Source: DASWIV01 sp036397475 (GTDB taxonomy: Bacteria; JAJVIF01; JAPKYR01). Taken from it: DNA of 15,863 nt. The notes under the pieces were generated by a model. It did not search any database. It had not been told where the DNA came from and was given only the letters and a program-made list of their open reading frames with translations. The translations under genes and the position numbers were made by a program. Shown here piece by piece: positions 7,064 through 14,391 of this stretch (position 1 is the stretch's first letter; each line of letters opens with the position of its first letter). The stretch spans positions 1 to 15,863 of the forward strand of contig DASWIV010000042.1 of the NCBI GenBank assembly GCA_036397475.1, in the 5' to 3' direction.

Positions 7064-9997
7064 TCAATCTATATCGGACCAGTTACCGTTATGATTCAGC
7101 TTAAGCAGGAAGGCATCCAGGATGCCATTATCCTCGTGAACATCGACCTTGTAGCCGGGGTAAAAATCCACCTTGCCCTGGAACCACCCGGCGGTATAAA
7201 CAAAGCCGCCATCGTCGACTGAAATAATGGAGCCATCGTCGTCGCCCCCGGCTCCGAATGTTCTCGCCCACATGAACACGGTCGGCGAATCCAGTTTTAT
7301 GACGTAGATATCCCTTGCGCCGTGAGATGTAAAAGCTGCCACTCCGCCTGTAGGATCAAGGTCGGCGGTCTGGGTGAAATGGCCTGTCAGGTAAATTGCG
7401 TCTTTATCATCGATCGCGACACTATGCCCGGTGAATCCCGAAATCGTATCAAGGGATGCAATCGATTCCCATGTAAGCACCCCGTGCCACGTTCCGTCGG
7501 GAGTGAATGAATTCAGGTAAGCGTCTCTCTCTCCGTGAGCAAACCAGAATTGAGGTTCGCCCGGCTTGAATTTAGCGACACCTTCCCAGCCCCCTGAAAT
7601 ATAAATGTTCTGGAGGCTGTCGAAAGCCAGGCAATATCCGTATCCCTGCGACCCACCATAGACTCGTGTCCATAAATAATCGCCGTCCGGTGAATATTTG
7701 CAGACATATGCCTTCCCATCGCTTGCGGCATCATATTTTTCGACGTCCGGACCCGGATTGAAGTCGCATGAATAAAGGTAGTTTCCCGTTAAGTAAATGC
7801 AATCGTTTGAATCGACCCTGACATCAAGCGCGTAATCCGGTCCGTCACCACCCCAGGTTACTACCCATTGGTAATTTCCGGATGAATCCAGTTTCAACAG
7901 GTGAATGTCACGAGCGCCATTGGATGTCCGGGTTTCAATTCCCGGACCGGGATCGAAGTCAACTACCCCCACAAATCCACCAGCAGCATAAATGTTGGAA
8001 TTGCTGTCTGTAAAAATACCAAGGCATCTGTCTTCCAGTTCGTCGGGACCTCCCCATGTGGCTGCCCAGATGTGATCGCCATCGGGAGTAAATTTCGTTA
8101 CATATGAATCGCCAGTGTCATCTACTGAGTCATGCTCATCGATTCCATCGCCGGGATCGAAATCGGCGTTTCCATAGAACCATCCCGCCACAAGGAGATT
8201 GCCTTCTGCGTCGATATGCAGCGAATCCGCTCCTCCGCCGTATGATATGCCGCCACCCCATGTTCGTACCCACAGGTGATTTCCATTTGTATCGAATTTT
8301 GTCAGGAATGAATTTCGGGTGCCGGTAGCGGTTCTAAAGTCTGATTGAGGGCTGGGATCGAAATCGACGGTGTAGTAAAAATTTCCACAGATGTAAATAT
8401 TTCCCTGGTCGTCCACTTCAATGCCGTAACTGCGGTCCTGATTGACACCACCCCATGTTCTGGCATAGCCGGTAAGATTGTTATAGATTTTATACGGTCC
8501 CCCGGTAGCCACATCGTCACCGTCATCGACAGTTACAAACATGTTATAAACGCCTTTGGCAATAGAGGTCCAGTTGACCGGCATCGAATCCGGCGGATCG
8601 GAGGGGACGCTCGCATCGCCATCTTCGATATACCACCTGATCGTATGTTCCTGGAATGGCTCCGGATCTTCATAAAATACCGTATATTCCACGGACGTGT
8701 CTGTTGGTCCAACATTCTGGTTGAATCCATCGGGCGCTATATCGTCGGTAACTCCTGTAATAACAGGTGGATGATTCTCAATGAACGAAATGTCGATCCC
8801 ATGCCTGAAATATGCCGCGAGCGGGTCTGTTCCAGCCAAATTTTCCACGCCGTATGTATTTGTGTAATCGTAGCCATTCCGCTCGACCACGATCCACAGA
8901 TCCGTGCTTGTAATGGATTGCAGGCTGAAACCCGGTATCACCACATGATAAGCATTAAAATGATTACCATGTTCGACAGGGGACATTTCCGAATCGTCCA
9001 GCTTGTAAGGAGAATCAAAGAAAGGTGTTTCAAGGAAAATGCTGTAATCGTCCATAACCGTGCTGGTTAATTCGGAATCCCAGTCAAAAATATTCACGTA
9101 AAAGTCCAGATCGACTATGTAGGTGGAGTTGGAATCCAGATATGACTTGCAGTTGTCCGTAATCCGGCACGCTACAGCTTCGTTTGCGTGGTCCGGATGG
9201 TCTTTCGGCTCGACCCCCGCCCAGTTCGCGATAACAGCATAACCGAACACCAGTCCCTTGTTGTATGGAAATCTCAGGTAATAATTCCTGGTACATTTCT
9301 TGCCTGACGAAAAAACGCAGTCTTTTTTTGTGGCGGAAAGGAAGGTGAACAGGTCCTCCTGTGGAGACAGGTCGTCGACGAATGTTTTATACGGATTAAG
9401 GGTCGAGGTGCCATGAAATCCTACGGTGGCTTTGGCGCCTTCGATATAATTGAAGAGAGGCATGCCTCCAAGCGAAAATTCCGAAAAATTGTACCACCGG
9501 GTATACCCGTCAGGTCCTCCGTACCCCGACTCGGGATTCGGGATCATCATCTGATCGACACCGTTTACAGGGAAAATGAGGTCGGGATTATACTTGAGGG
9601 CCATTGAGCCGTCGCCCATGAAAACCCCGCGCACGTCGTAGCCGTTGTATTCCGGATTTACAGGGAACGGATGAAGGATCTTGAGGTTTAAATCCAGGTC
9701 AAAATAGTTGGCATCATAAGTGATCTGGTTTATATCCAGGGTCAGGTTTACGGGGCTTATATTAATGAACTTATTGATATCGGCCGTGAACATTCCGGTG
9801 CGGTTAGTTACCGCTTCGACAGATTCATTTTCAAGATCGATGTATACATCGTATAAGCCCCACAGGCGTGTTGTGGCAGGAGAAGAGGAAATTGATTGGC
9901 TGATCAGGCCGACAGGAACAGCCGGTGTTACAGGCTGGCTTTTACCGCAACCGATCAGCATAGCGGCGATAGCCGCCACGATTGCAAGACGGTACAT
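7064..9997 (-). CDS. Lipoprotein with seven-bladed SBBP beta-propeller, tandem paralogue (977 aa)
   Basis: The start is taken as the ATG at 9997 and not the GTG nine bases upstream, because GGGAGG lies 8-9 bases before it and the product then begins MYRLAIVAAI, matching MYRFVLSAI of the paralogue. The signal peptide ends in the lipobox LIGC. Architecture follows the 4013 gene: a conserved N-terminal domain (LWGLYDVYID, GYDVRGVFMGDGS, GVDQMMIP, GPDGYTRWYN, TRNYYLRFP), a PKD-like segment (EHTIRWYIEDGD, VTVDDGDD) and seven SBBP blades from about residue 509 (for example YARTWGG, WVRTWGG, WAATWGG). Conservation of motifs at equal spacing shows a tandem duplication followed by divergence. An extended -10 promoter lies just upstream. 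Function is unknown. Confidence 0.88.
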   Translation of the reverse strand: MYRLAIVAAIAAMLIGCGKSQPVTPAVPVGLISQSISSSPATTRLWGLYDVYIDLENESVEAVTNRTGMFTADINKFINISPVNLTLDINQITYDANYFDLDLNLKILHPFPVNPEYNGYDVRGVFMGDGSMALKYNPDLIFPVNGVDQMMIPNPESGYGGPDGYTRWYNFSEFSLGGMPLFNYIEGAKATVGFHGTSTLNPYKTFVDDLSPQEDLFTFLSATKKDCVFSSGKKCTRNYYLRFPYNKGLVFGYAVIANWAGVEPKDHPDHANEAVACRITDNCKSYLDSNSTYIVDLDFYVNIFDWDSELTSTVMDDYSIFLETPFFDSPYKLDDSEMSPVEHGNHFNAYHVVIPGFSLQSITSTDLWIVVERNGYDYTNTYGVENLAGTDPLAAYFRHGIDISFIENHPPVITGVTDDIAPDGFNQNVGPTDTSVEYTVFYEDPEPFQEHTIRWYIEDGDASVPSDPPDSMPVNWTSIAKGVYNMFVTVDDGDDVATGGPYKIYNNLTGYARTWGGVNQDRSYGIEVDDQGNIYICGNFYYTVDFDPSPQSDFRTATGTRNSFLTKFDTNGNHLWVRTWGGGISYGGGADSLHIDAEGNLLVAGWFYGNADFDPGDGIDEHDSVDDTGDSYVTKFTPDGDHIWAATWGGPDELEDRCLGIFTDSNSNIYAAGGFVGVVDFDPGPGIETRTSNGARDIHLLKLDSSGNYQWVVTWGGDGPDYALDVRVDSNDCIYLTGNYLYSCDFNPGPDVEKYDAASDGKAYVCKYSPDGDYLWTRVYGGSQGYGYCLAFDSLQNIYISGGWEGVAKFKPGEPQFWFAHGERDAYLNSFTPDGTWHGVLTWESIASLDTISGFTGHSVAIDDKDAIYLTGHFTQTADLDPTGGVAAFTSHGARDIYVIKLDSPTVFMWARTFGAGGDDDGSIISVDDGGFVYTAGWFQGKVDFYPGYKVDVHEDNGILDAFLLKLNHNGNWSDID

Positions 9998-10031
9998 CAC
10001 GTACACCTCCCTGAATCACCCTGCAGGTTTC

Positions 10032-10059
10032 ATTCTAACACATGAGAAGTGATTGCCAA
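10032..10059 (-). promoter_or_regulatory. Extended -10 promoter of the beta-propeller lipoprotein cluster
   Basis: On the minus strand -35 TTGGCA (10059-10054) and -10 TAGAAT (10037-10032) are 16 bases apart, and the -10 is preceded by TGT, an extended -10. The -10 ends 35 bases before the ATG at 9997, leaving a 5' leader of roughly 28 bases with a strong GGGAGG. It would drive the 7064 gene and, by readthrough, perhaps the two genes after it. Confidence 0.65.
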
Positions 10060-10164
10060 ATAGTTAATACTCGAATTATATATAAAATCACAGAATGCAA
10101 TTCCTCTCGGACGATGAATCCTCTAATTACCTGATGAAGTTTAATTCAGACGGTTACCTGAAAC

Positions 10165-10193
10165 AAAAAAAAACCCGGCAATTTTCAGCCGGG
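10165..10193 (-). terminator. Rho-independent terminator of the flavin oxidase gene
   Basis: On the minus strand CCCGGC and GCCGGG (10193-10188 with 10179-10174) form a 6-bp GC stem around an 8-base AT-rich loop. Nine T residues follow at 10173-10165. It sits 27 bases past the stop codon of the 10220-11620 gene and isolates that gene from the lipoprotein cluster downstream. Confidence 0.9.
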
Positions 10194-10219
10194 AATGAAA
10201 TTTCCATTAAATAATTATT

Positions 10220-11620
10220 TTACGCGGATGGGGGAATGTTCTGATTCATCCTGAACAGATTGGTCGGATCCCACTTGTTCTTGAGTTCCACTAACCGGTT
10301 CCAGATAGCGTCATTGCTGTAAGAAGCATGAGCTCTCTCCGAATTATGATCGGCTTCGAAGTTCACGTATACTCCGCCGGTCGAGTACGGCTTGCATGCT
10401 TCGAACAGGTCGCGCGCCCATGTCCGGCACTTTTCATCATCCGCGGGATCGTCCCACCTGGTGTGCATGTTCATCACATATTTAGCATCGCGATGTCCGA
10501 AAGCAGTCGCGTCAGCTGGCACCCGATTTACCTGCCCGCCGGAATTTATCAAAAATACCTCGCAATTGGGGCTTGGCAATTTCTGAACTGCTTCAAGGCA
10601 GACATCGATCAATTCACCGGGAATCTCATTAAAGTTGTGAGACTTCCAGTAATTCCTTGCGGGAGGAACCATTAAATCATCGAACATCGCCTGCCAGTTC
10701 GTGAATGGCATCATGCCCAGGAACGACCCGTACGGAGTTCCCCAGTTCAAAATTTCGCCTGACAGTTTAGTCGACTCCTCTTCACTGGCGAGTGAACATA
10801 TCGCGACCACCACTACCAGCTTTCCGTGAACTTCCTCGGGAAGGAACGGAAGTGGCGGAGCCTTTCTTAATACGTTCCATACAGTGAACTCATCAGGAGC
10901 TGGTTTTAAATATTCAACCTGCCACTTGAGATATTCTTTGCCGTTTTCGATAGGATAGACGACCAGTCCGGCATAAATTTCAGGTCCGACTTCACAAAGA
11001 TTGAATTCAAAATTTGTCACTATACCGAAGTTGCCGCTGCCTCCACGGAGTCCCCAGAAGAGATCCGGATTTTCCGCTTCGCTCGCCGTGACAATATCAC
11101 CATTCGCTGTGACAACTTCCGCGGATTTCATGTTATCGATCGTCAACCCGTATTTCCGGGAAATCCATCCGTATCCGCCGCCTAATGTGAGCCCTGCTAC
11201 ACCTGTATCTGAAATAATTCCCGCCGGAACCGCCAGCCCGTACTTCTGTGTTTCAGCGTCCACTTCGCCAAGTTTACATCCGGGACCAACATTCGCTGTT
11301 TTAGCTTTTGCATCGACCTTGATCGTTTTCATGAGAGTAAGGTCAATTACAAGTCCTTCGTCATTGACCGCGTTTCCGCCGATATGGTGTCCGCCTCCTC
11401 TCACTGAGACGAGAAGCCCATTTTCACGCCCGAAATTTACCGCTTTAACAACATCTGCCGTATTTGTGCATCTTGCAATTATCGCCGGTTTTTTATCGAT
11501 CATTGCGTTCCATATCGACCGGTATTCGTCGTATGATGGATGTGATGGCAGAACCACCTCACCGGCAAAGCCATTCTGTAGTTCCTCAACACTGATGGTC
11601 AGGTTACTTAATTGAGTCAT
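10220..11620 (-). CDS. FAD-dependent oxidoreductase, berberine-bridge-enzyme type (466 aa)
   Basis: The N-terminal half is a PCMH-type FAD-binding domain (PAIIARCTNTADVVKAVNFG, VRGGGHHIGGNAVN, then LGGGYGWISRKYGLTIDN and FWGLRGGSGNFGIVTNFEF). H78 in RGGGH aligns with the histidine that carries FAD covalently in this family. The position of the second, cysteinyl FAD link of plant BBE-type enzymes is Ile (around I136 in PAGIISDTG), so I predict one covalent bond only. The C-terminus has the BBE domain (YVNFEAD, then WDPTNLFRMNQNIPP). Family members oxidise alcohols, sugars or alkaloid-type substrates with O2; the substrate here cannot be told. The start at 11620 has GGAGGAG a few bases upstream. 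There is no signal peptide, so it should be cytoplasmic. It is monocistronic, with its own promoter and terminator. Confidence 0.9.
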   Translation of the reverse strand: MTQLSNLTISVEELQNGFAGEVVLPSHPSYDEYRSIWNAMIDKKPAIIARCTNTADVVKAVNFGRENGLLVSVRGGGHHIGGNAVNDEGLVIDLTLMKTIKVDAKAKTANVGPGCKLGEVDAETQKYGLAVPAGIISDTGVAGLTLGGGYGWISRKYGLTIDNMKSAEVVTANGDIVTASEAENPDLFWGLRGGSGNFGIVTNFEFNLCEVGPEIYAGLVVYPIENGKEYLKWQVEYLKPAPDEFTVWNVLRKAPPLPFLPEEVHGKLVVVVAICSLASEEESTKLSGEILNWGTPYGSFLGMMPFTNWQAMFDDLMVPPARNYWKSHNFNEIPGELIDVCLEAVQKLPSPNCEVFLINSGGQVNRVPADATAFGHRDAKYVMNMHTRWDDPADDEKCRTWARDLFEACKPYSTGGVYVNFEADHNSERAHASYSNDAIWNRLVELKNKWDPTNLFRMNQNIPPSA

Positions 11621-11670
11621 TTACTCTCCTCCGATAGCATATTTGGTTTACTAATCCACTGTAAAGCTAC

Positions 11671-11699
11671 AGTATAACAATATTTAACCATAGTTACAA
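11671..11699 (-). promoter_or_regulatory. Sigma70-type promoter of the flavin oxidase gene
   Basis: On the minus strand -35 TTGTAA (11699-11694) and -10 TATACT (11676-11671) are 17 bases apart. This leaves a leader of about 45 bases that ends in GGAGGAGAG before the ATG at 11620. Confidence 0.55.
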
Positions 11700-11761
11700 G
11701 ACTCTCTGATCGTTAAACAGGTTATAATTAACTTTATTGGGTATTAACAGGGATAATCAGG

Positions 11762-12766
11762 TTACCTGTACTCAACAGTGGTGTTTTCAATGGGCGACAT
11801 GTACTCTTCCATTTCACCATTGTTTTCAAAAAGCCATGTTGACAAATACCGCTCGCCGGTATCGGGAATCACCGTGACGATCATCTTGCCTTTATTTTCG
11901 GGACGCGACGCCAGTTGTACTGCCGCCCATACGTTTGTTCCGGCGGAAATCCCACCGAGAATCCCTTCCTCATGCGCGATTCGCCTTGCCATTCCGCCTG
12001 CCTGATCGTCCGTGACCATCATTACTTCGTCAATAATTTCCTCATCCAGAATTTCGGGGATAAATCCCGGGCCAAGTCCCTGGAGGTTGTGCAGGCCTGG
12101 CTCGCCGCAGGAAAGCAGCGGATGGTCTCTCGGTTCGACAGCGACGCAGTAAATATCCGGATTGTTCTCCTTCAGACACCTGCTTACACCCGTAAATGTT
12201 CCACCCGTGCCAAGTCCCGCTACAAATATATCCACCTGGCCTTCGGTGTCGTCCCAAATCTCCTTTCCTGTCGAACAGTGGTGCCCGTCGGGATTAGCGG
12301 CATTTTTAAACTGATGGAGCAGCAGGTAATCCGGATTTTCCCGGACAAGTTTTTCCGCCATATCGACAGCACCCTTGGTCCCGAGCGCTCCCGGGGTCAG
12401 GACAATTCTCGCACCGAATATTTTCTGAATACGTCTCCGCTCAACACTCATGGTTTCGGGCATACAGATGATTGTCTTATATCCACGCGCCGCGCCCATC
12501 AACGCCGTCGCGATTCCCATATTGCCGCTGGTAGGCTCGACAAGCGTCATCCCGGGTTTCAGCCTTCCCGACTTTTCTGCCGATTCTACCATGTAAAATG
12601 CAGGGCGGTCTTTTACACTGGAGGAGGGGTTGTAAAATTCAAGCTTTACTATAACTTTACCCGGCAGGTCTTTGCTTATTTTATGCAGGTGAACCATAGG
12701 GGTATGGCCGACAAGCTGCGTGATATTGTCGAGAATTTTAGGGGTGCATTTACGTTGATCGGGCAT
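11762..12766 (-). CDS. cysK: Cysteine synthase family PLP enzyme (O-acetylserine sulfhydrylase-like)
   Basis: This is a fold-type II PLP enzyme of the CysK/cystathionine-beta-synthase family. PLP lysine lies in SSSVKDR, the substrate (Asn) loop is PTSGNMG, the phosphate-binding loop is GLGTGGT and the C-terminal signature is IPDTGERYLST. Length (334 residues) and architecture fit CysK. The usual loop is TSGNTG; Met replaces the Thr that contacts the substrate carboxylate, a change I recall from plant beta-cyanoalanine synthases. So the reaction may be cysteine formation, cyanide or sulfide beta-replacement, or both. The frame extends up to a TTG at 12829. I prefer the ATG at 12766, which has GAGG 11 bases upstream and begins at the family's usual N-terminus. 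No cysE or sulfur gene adjoins it. It is divergent from the M56 protease gene. Confidence 0.85.
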   Translation of the reverse strand: MPDQRKCTPKILDNITQLVGHTPMVHLHKISKDLPGKVIVKLEFYNPSSSVKDRPAFYMVESAEKSGRLKPGMTLVEPTSGNMGIATALMGAARGYKTIICMPETMSVERRRIQKIFGARIVLTPGALGTKGAVDMAEKLVRENPDYLLLHQFKNAANPDGHHCSTGKEIWDDTEGQVDIFVAGLGTGGTFTGVSRCLKENNPDIYCVAVEPRDHPLLSCGEPGLHNLQGLGPGFIPEILDEEIIDEVMMVTDDQAGGMARRIAHEEGILGGISAGTNVWAAVQLASRPENKGKMIVTVIPDTGERYLSTWLFENNGEMEEYMSPIENTTVEYR

Positions 12767-12858
12767 GGAAACCGGAACCTCGAAGTTAAGGATACTATCA
12801 TGATAATGCCCGTGAAAGGCTTTATTCAAGCGTGTTTCAGGATTAAATATTTAACGCC

Positions 12859-12880
12859 GGTAAAGCATCTAAACTTTACC
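12859..12880. repeat. Inverted repeat GGTAAAG-N8-CTTTACC in the divergent intergenic region
   Basis: A perfect 7-bp inverted repeat with an 8-base spacer lies between the divergent cysK and M56 genes, 12 bases upstream of the -35 of the M56 promoter. The geometry suits a dimeric regulator binding site or an mRNA hairpin in the cysK leader. It is unrelated in sequence to the BlaI-type sites further right. Confidence 0.45.
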
Positions 12881-12891
12881 AGGGATTATTT

Positions 12892-12930
12892 TTGACTATA
12901 CTTTGAACCGGAGTTAGACTTTTAAAAGTC
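12892..12930 (+). promoter_or_regulatory. Promoter of the M56 protease gene with overlapping palindrome
   Basis: -35 TTGACT (12892-12897) and -10 TAGACT (12915-12920) are spaced by 17 bases. A perfect 14-base palindrome, GACTTTTAAAAGTC (12917-12930), overlaps the end of the -10 and the expected start site. That is a classic operator position, but the sequence does not match the TTCTAC-N5-GTAGAA sites in front of the repressor gene. The ATG at 12944 has only a weak CGGA before it. Confidence 0.5.
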
Positions 12931-12943
12931 ATATATCGGACGA

Positions 12944-13840
12944 ATGATTGATTCCATCCAGATATGCCTTCACCAGATCCTCCGCGTGTTGATTACTTCC
13001 ACGGAGTGGACTACATATACAGTAGTCGCAATTTCAGCATCCGTGTTCGCGCTTGGATTATTCAAGGCAGCCAGTTTTCTGACAAGGTCAATTCTCTCCA
13101 CTCTCAGGTTAAAAAAGCATCTGTTGGAAAATTCACGTGAACTTCCCGTCGCACAAAAATATTCCGTACGGCTTTATAACTGCGAACCGGATCTCGGCTC
13201 CTTCACCACAGGATTCTTCCACCCGCTGATATTCATGTCTGAAAATATTCGCGGCGAATTGTCCGATGAAGAGCTGGAGATAGTTATAAGGCATGAGGTA
13301 ATGCACGCGTCGCGTCGTGACCCGCTTGTACTGATGCTGTTCGATGCTTTAAGCGAATTGCTGTGGTTCCTTCCGGCAGTACGGAAATCGGTCGAGGCGA
13401 AAAAGCTTCGGGCTGAACTTGAATGCGATAACTACGCAAACCTGCATGGCCATGACAAACTGGCTATCGCGAAGACCATTCTGAAATTCGCCAACCTGGA
13501 ATCGAATTTGAACGCTGAATTTTCCCCTGCAGTAAGTTCGATAAGAGATTTTATTGACATCAGGGTAAGAGCCCTTACCGGCGAGAATCCTTCCAGGTAT
13601 CTCAAAATATCAAAGAGAACAATATTCGCTTCCACGGCGATATTCATAATAATGTTCTGCTCGCTTTCAGGTCTGGCTTACTCAGAGATCGATCCTGCAG
13701 GCTACGTAACCCAGGCCGAAGAGACATCGCTTGCATGCGAGACCGGGCATCCCGACCACGACTTAATAGCGGCTATGGGACTGGTTTGCCCCCACTGCGG
13801 AGGCGAAACTCAAACCTCCCCGCAATCATCCTGCTATTAA
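12944..13840 (+). CDS. Short BlaR1-like M56 membrane metalloprotease with Cys/His tail
   Basis: The protein has an N-terminal hydrophobic segment (residues about 20-45) and a protease domain with zinc motif HEVMH (H117, E118, H121). A downstream ELECD (E158, D162) supplies the third ligand region. A second membrane segment lies at about 225-245 (TIFASTAIFIIMFCSLSGLA). This is the peptidase M56 family of BlaR1/MecR1, which cleaves BlaI-type repressors. Full BlaR1 has about 585 residues with four membrane segments and a C-terminal penicillin sensor. This one has 298 and no sensor. Instead a tail of about 50 residues, predicted outside the membrane, contains C265, H269, H272, C282-P-H-C285 and C297 as the penultimate residue. 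Next to a BlaI-type repressor and heavy-metal-binding proteins, I infer that the tail senses a metal ion. Whether the start at 12944 is right is not certain, given the weak ribosome binding site. Confidence 0.82.
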   Translation: MIDSIQICLHQILRVLITSTEWTTYTVVAISASVFALGLFKAASFLTRSILSTLRLKKHLLENSRELPVAQKYSVRLYNCEPDLGSFTTGFFHPLIFMSENIRGELSDEELEIVIRHEVMHASRRDPLVLMLFDALSELLWFLPAVRKSVEAKKLRAELECDNYANLHGHDKLAIAKTILKFANLESNLNAEFSPAVSSIRDFIDIRVRALTGENPSRYLKISKRTIFASTAIFIIMFCSLSGLAYSEIDPAGYVTQAEETSLACETGHPDHDLIAAMGLVCPHCGGETQTSPQSSCY

Positions 13841-13866
13841 AAAATCCGGATTTTCCTCTGAAAATC
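13841..13866. other. Overlapping, mutually exclusive hairpins between the M56 and repressor genes
   Basis: AAAATCCGGATTTT (13841-13854) is a perfect palindrome directly after the M56 stop codon. Its second half also pairs with a downstream arm: GATTTTC (13849-13855) with GAAAATC (13860-13866) around a 4-base loop. The two folds cannot coexist. Either could act as a weak transcription end or mRNA 3' stabiliser for the M56 gene, but the stems are AT-rich and no T-run follows. Confidence 0.35.
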
Positions 13867-13877
13867 AAGTGACCCTC

Positions 13878-13926
13878 TTGACATTCTACTGTCTGTAGAA
13901 TAAAATATGTTCTACTATTTGTAGAA
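13878..13926 (+). promoter_or_regulatory. Repressor promoter with two BlaI/MecI-type operators
   Basis: A strong promoter is present: -35 TTGACA (13878-13883), 17-base spacer, -10 TAAAAT (13901-13906). Operator 1, ATTCTAC-TGTCT-GTAGAAT (13883-13901), is a perfect inverted repeat that fills the spacer from the last base of the -35 to the first of the -10. Operator 2, TTCTAC-TATTT-GTAGAA (13910-13926), has the same half-sites and covers the likely start site. Their centres are 26 bases apart. The half-sites resemble the TACA/TGTA dyads bound by BlaI and MecI. The site is ideally placed for negative autoregulation of the repressor gene and the efflux genes cotranscribed with it. Confidence 0.85.
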
Positions 13927-13941
13927 TGACAAGGTTGACTT

Positions 13942-14391
13942 ATGGTTAGTTTTAAATTCACGAAAGGAAAGGCTCGACAGGCTATGGCTCTTGGGGATCT
14001 GGAACGGGAAGCTCTTGAGGTGTTGTGGAACCACGAGAATGTCTCCGGCAAGGAGATTTTTGACATTCTCGGCAAGAAGAAGAAGATCCAGCACAATACG
14101 ATACTCACGGTACTCGAACGACTCATCAAGAAAGGGCTTGTAGGGAAAAAGAAGTCAGGGAAGAACAATACCTATTTCCCCAGGTTAACAAGGGAGCAAT
14201 TCACTGAAAAGATCTCGGCACCGTTGATTGAGGAACTTTTTGATATGTCATCCAATGCCGCGATGGCGGCATTTGTCGATAATGCCCGGAGAGATCCTGC
14301 CGTGCTCGATGAACTGAAACGATTAATTGAACAGGCAGAGGAACCCGGAGAAAACTCCAAAGGACAAAAAAGGAGAATAAAGAATGAGTAA
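13942..14391 (+). CDS. BlaI/MecI/CopY-family transcriptional repressor
   Basis: The 149-residue product is a Penicillinase_R-type winged-helix protein: LEREALEVLW (residues 20-29), SGKEIFDIL (35-43) and recognition helix HNTILTVLERLIKKGLV (51-67), then a helical dimerisation part. Family members bind dyad operators as dimers. BlaI and MecI are inactivated by a BlaR1-type protease, while CopY is inactivated by copper binding through C-terminal cysteines. This protein has no cysteine at all, so it cannot sense copper the CopY way. Residues AAF at 109-111 fall where BlaI is cut between Asn101 and Phe102, suggesting A110-F111 as the scissile bond (inference). ATG 13942 follows AAGG by 7 bases. 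The gene lies 101 bases after the M56 gene and overlaps the next gene by 8 bases. The last 15 residues are basic (KGQKRRIKNE). Confidence 0.9.
   Translation: MVSFKFTKGKARQAMALGDLEREALEVLWNHENVSGKEIFDILGKKKKIQHNTILTVLERLIKKGLVGKKKSGKNNTYFPRLTREQFTEKISAPLIEELFDMSSNAAMAAFVDNARRDPAVLDELKRLIEQAEEPGENSKGQKRRIKNE

Noticed and set aside
8345..9070. A 241-codon plus-strand frame inside the upstream lipoprotein gene
   Set aside because: It is antisense to the lipoprotein coding region and its residues (many Ile, Val, Arg, Cys) are typical of a shadow frame. No start signal is visible.
9998..10006. The upstream GTG (10006) as start of the 7064 gene
   Set aside because: It overlaps the GGGAGGT ribosome binding site. 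The ATG at 9997 has correct spacing and matches the paralogue's N-terminus.
11915..12895. A 326-codon open frame on the plus strand opposite the cysteine synthase gene
   Set aside because: It lies antisense to a well-conserved enzyme, its translation looks like no family, and it has no ribosome binding site. It is a shadow frame.
13925..13948. The ATG at 13925 as the repressor start
   Set aside because: It is out of frame with the repressor and meets a stop after seven codons. It also lies inside operator 2.
13942..14391. The repressor as a CopY-type direct copper sensor
   Set aside because: CopY binds copper through a C-terminal CxCx4CxC motif. This protein has no cysteine, so sensing must lie elsewhere.
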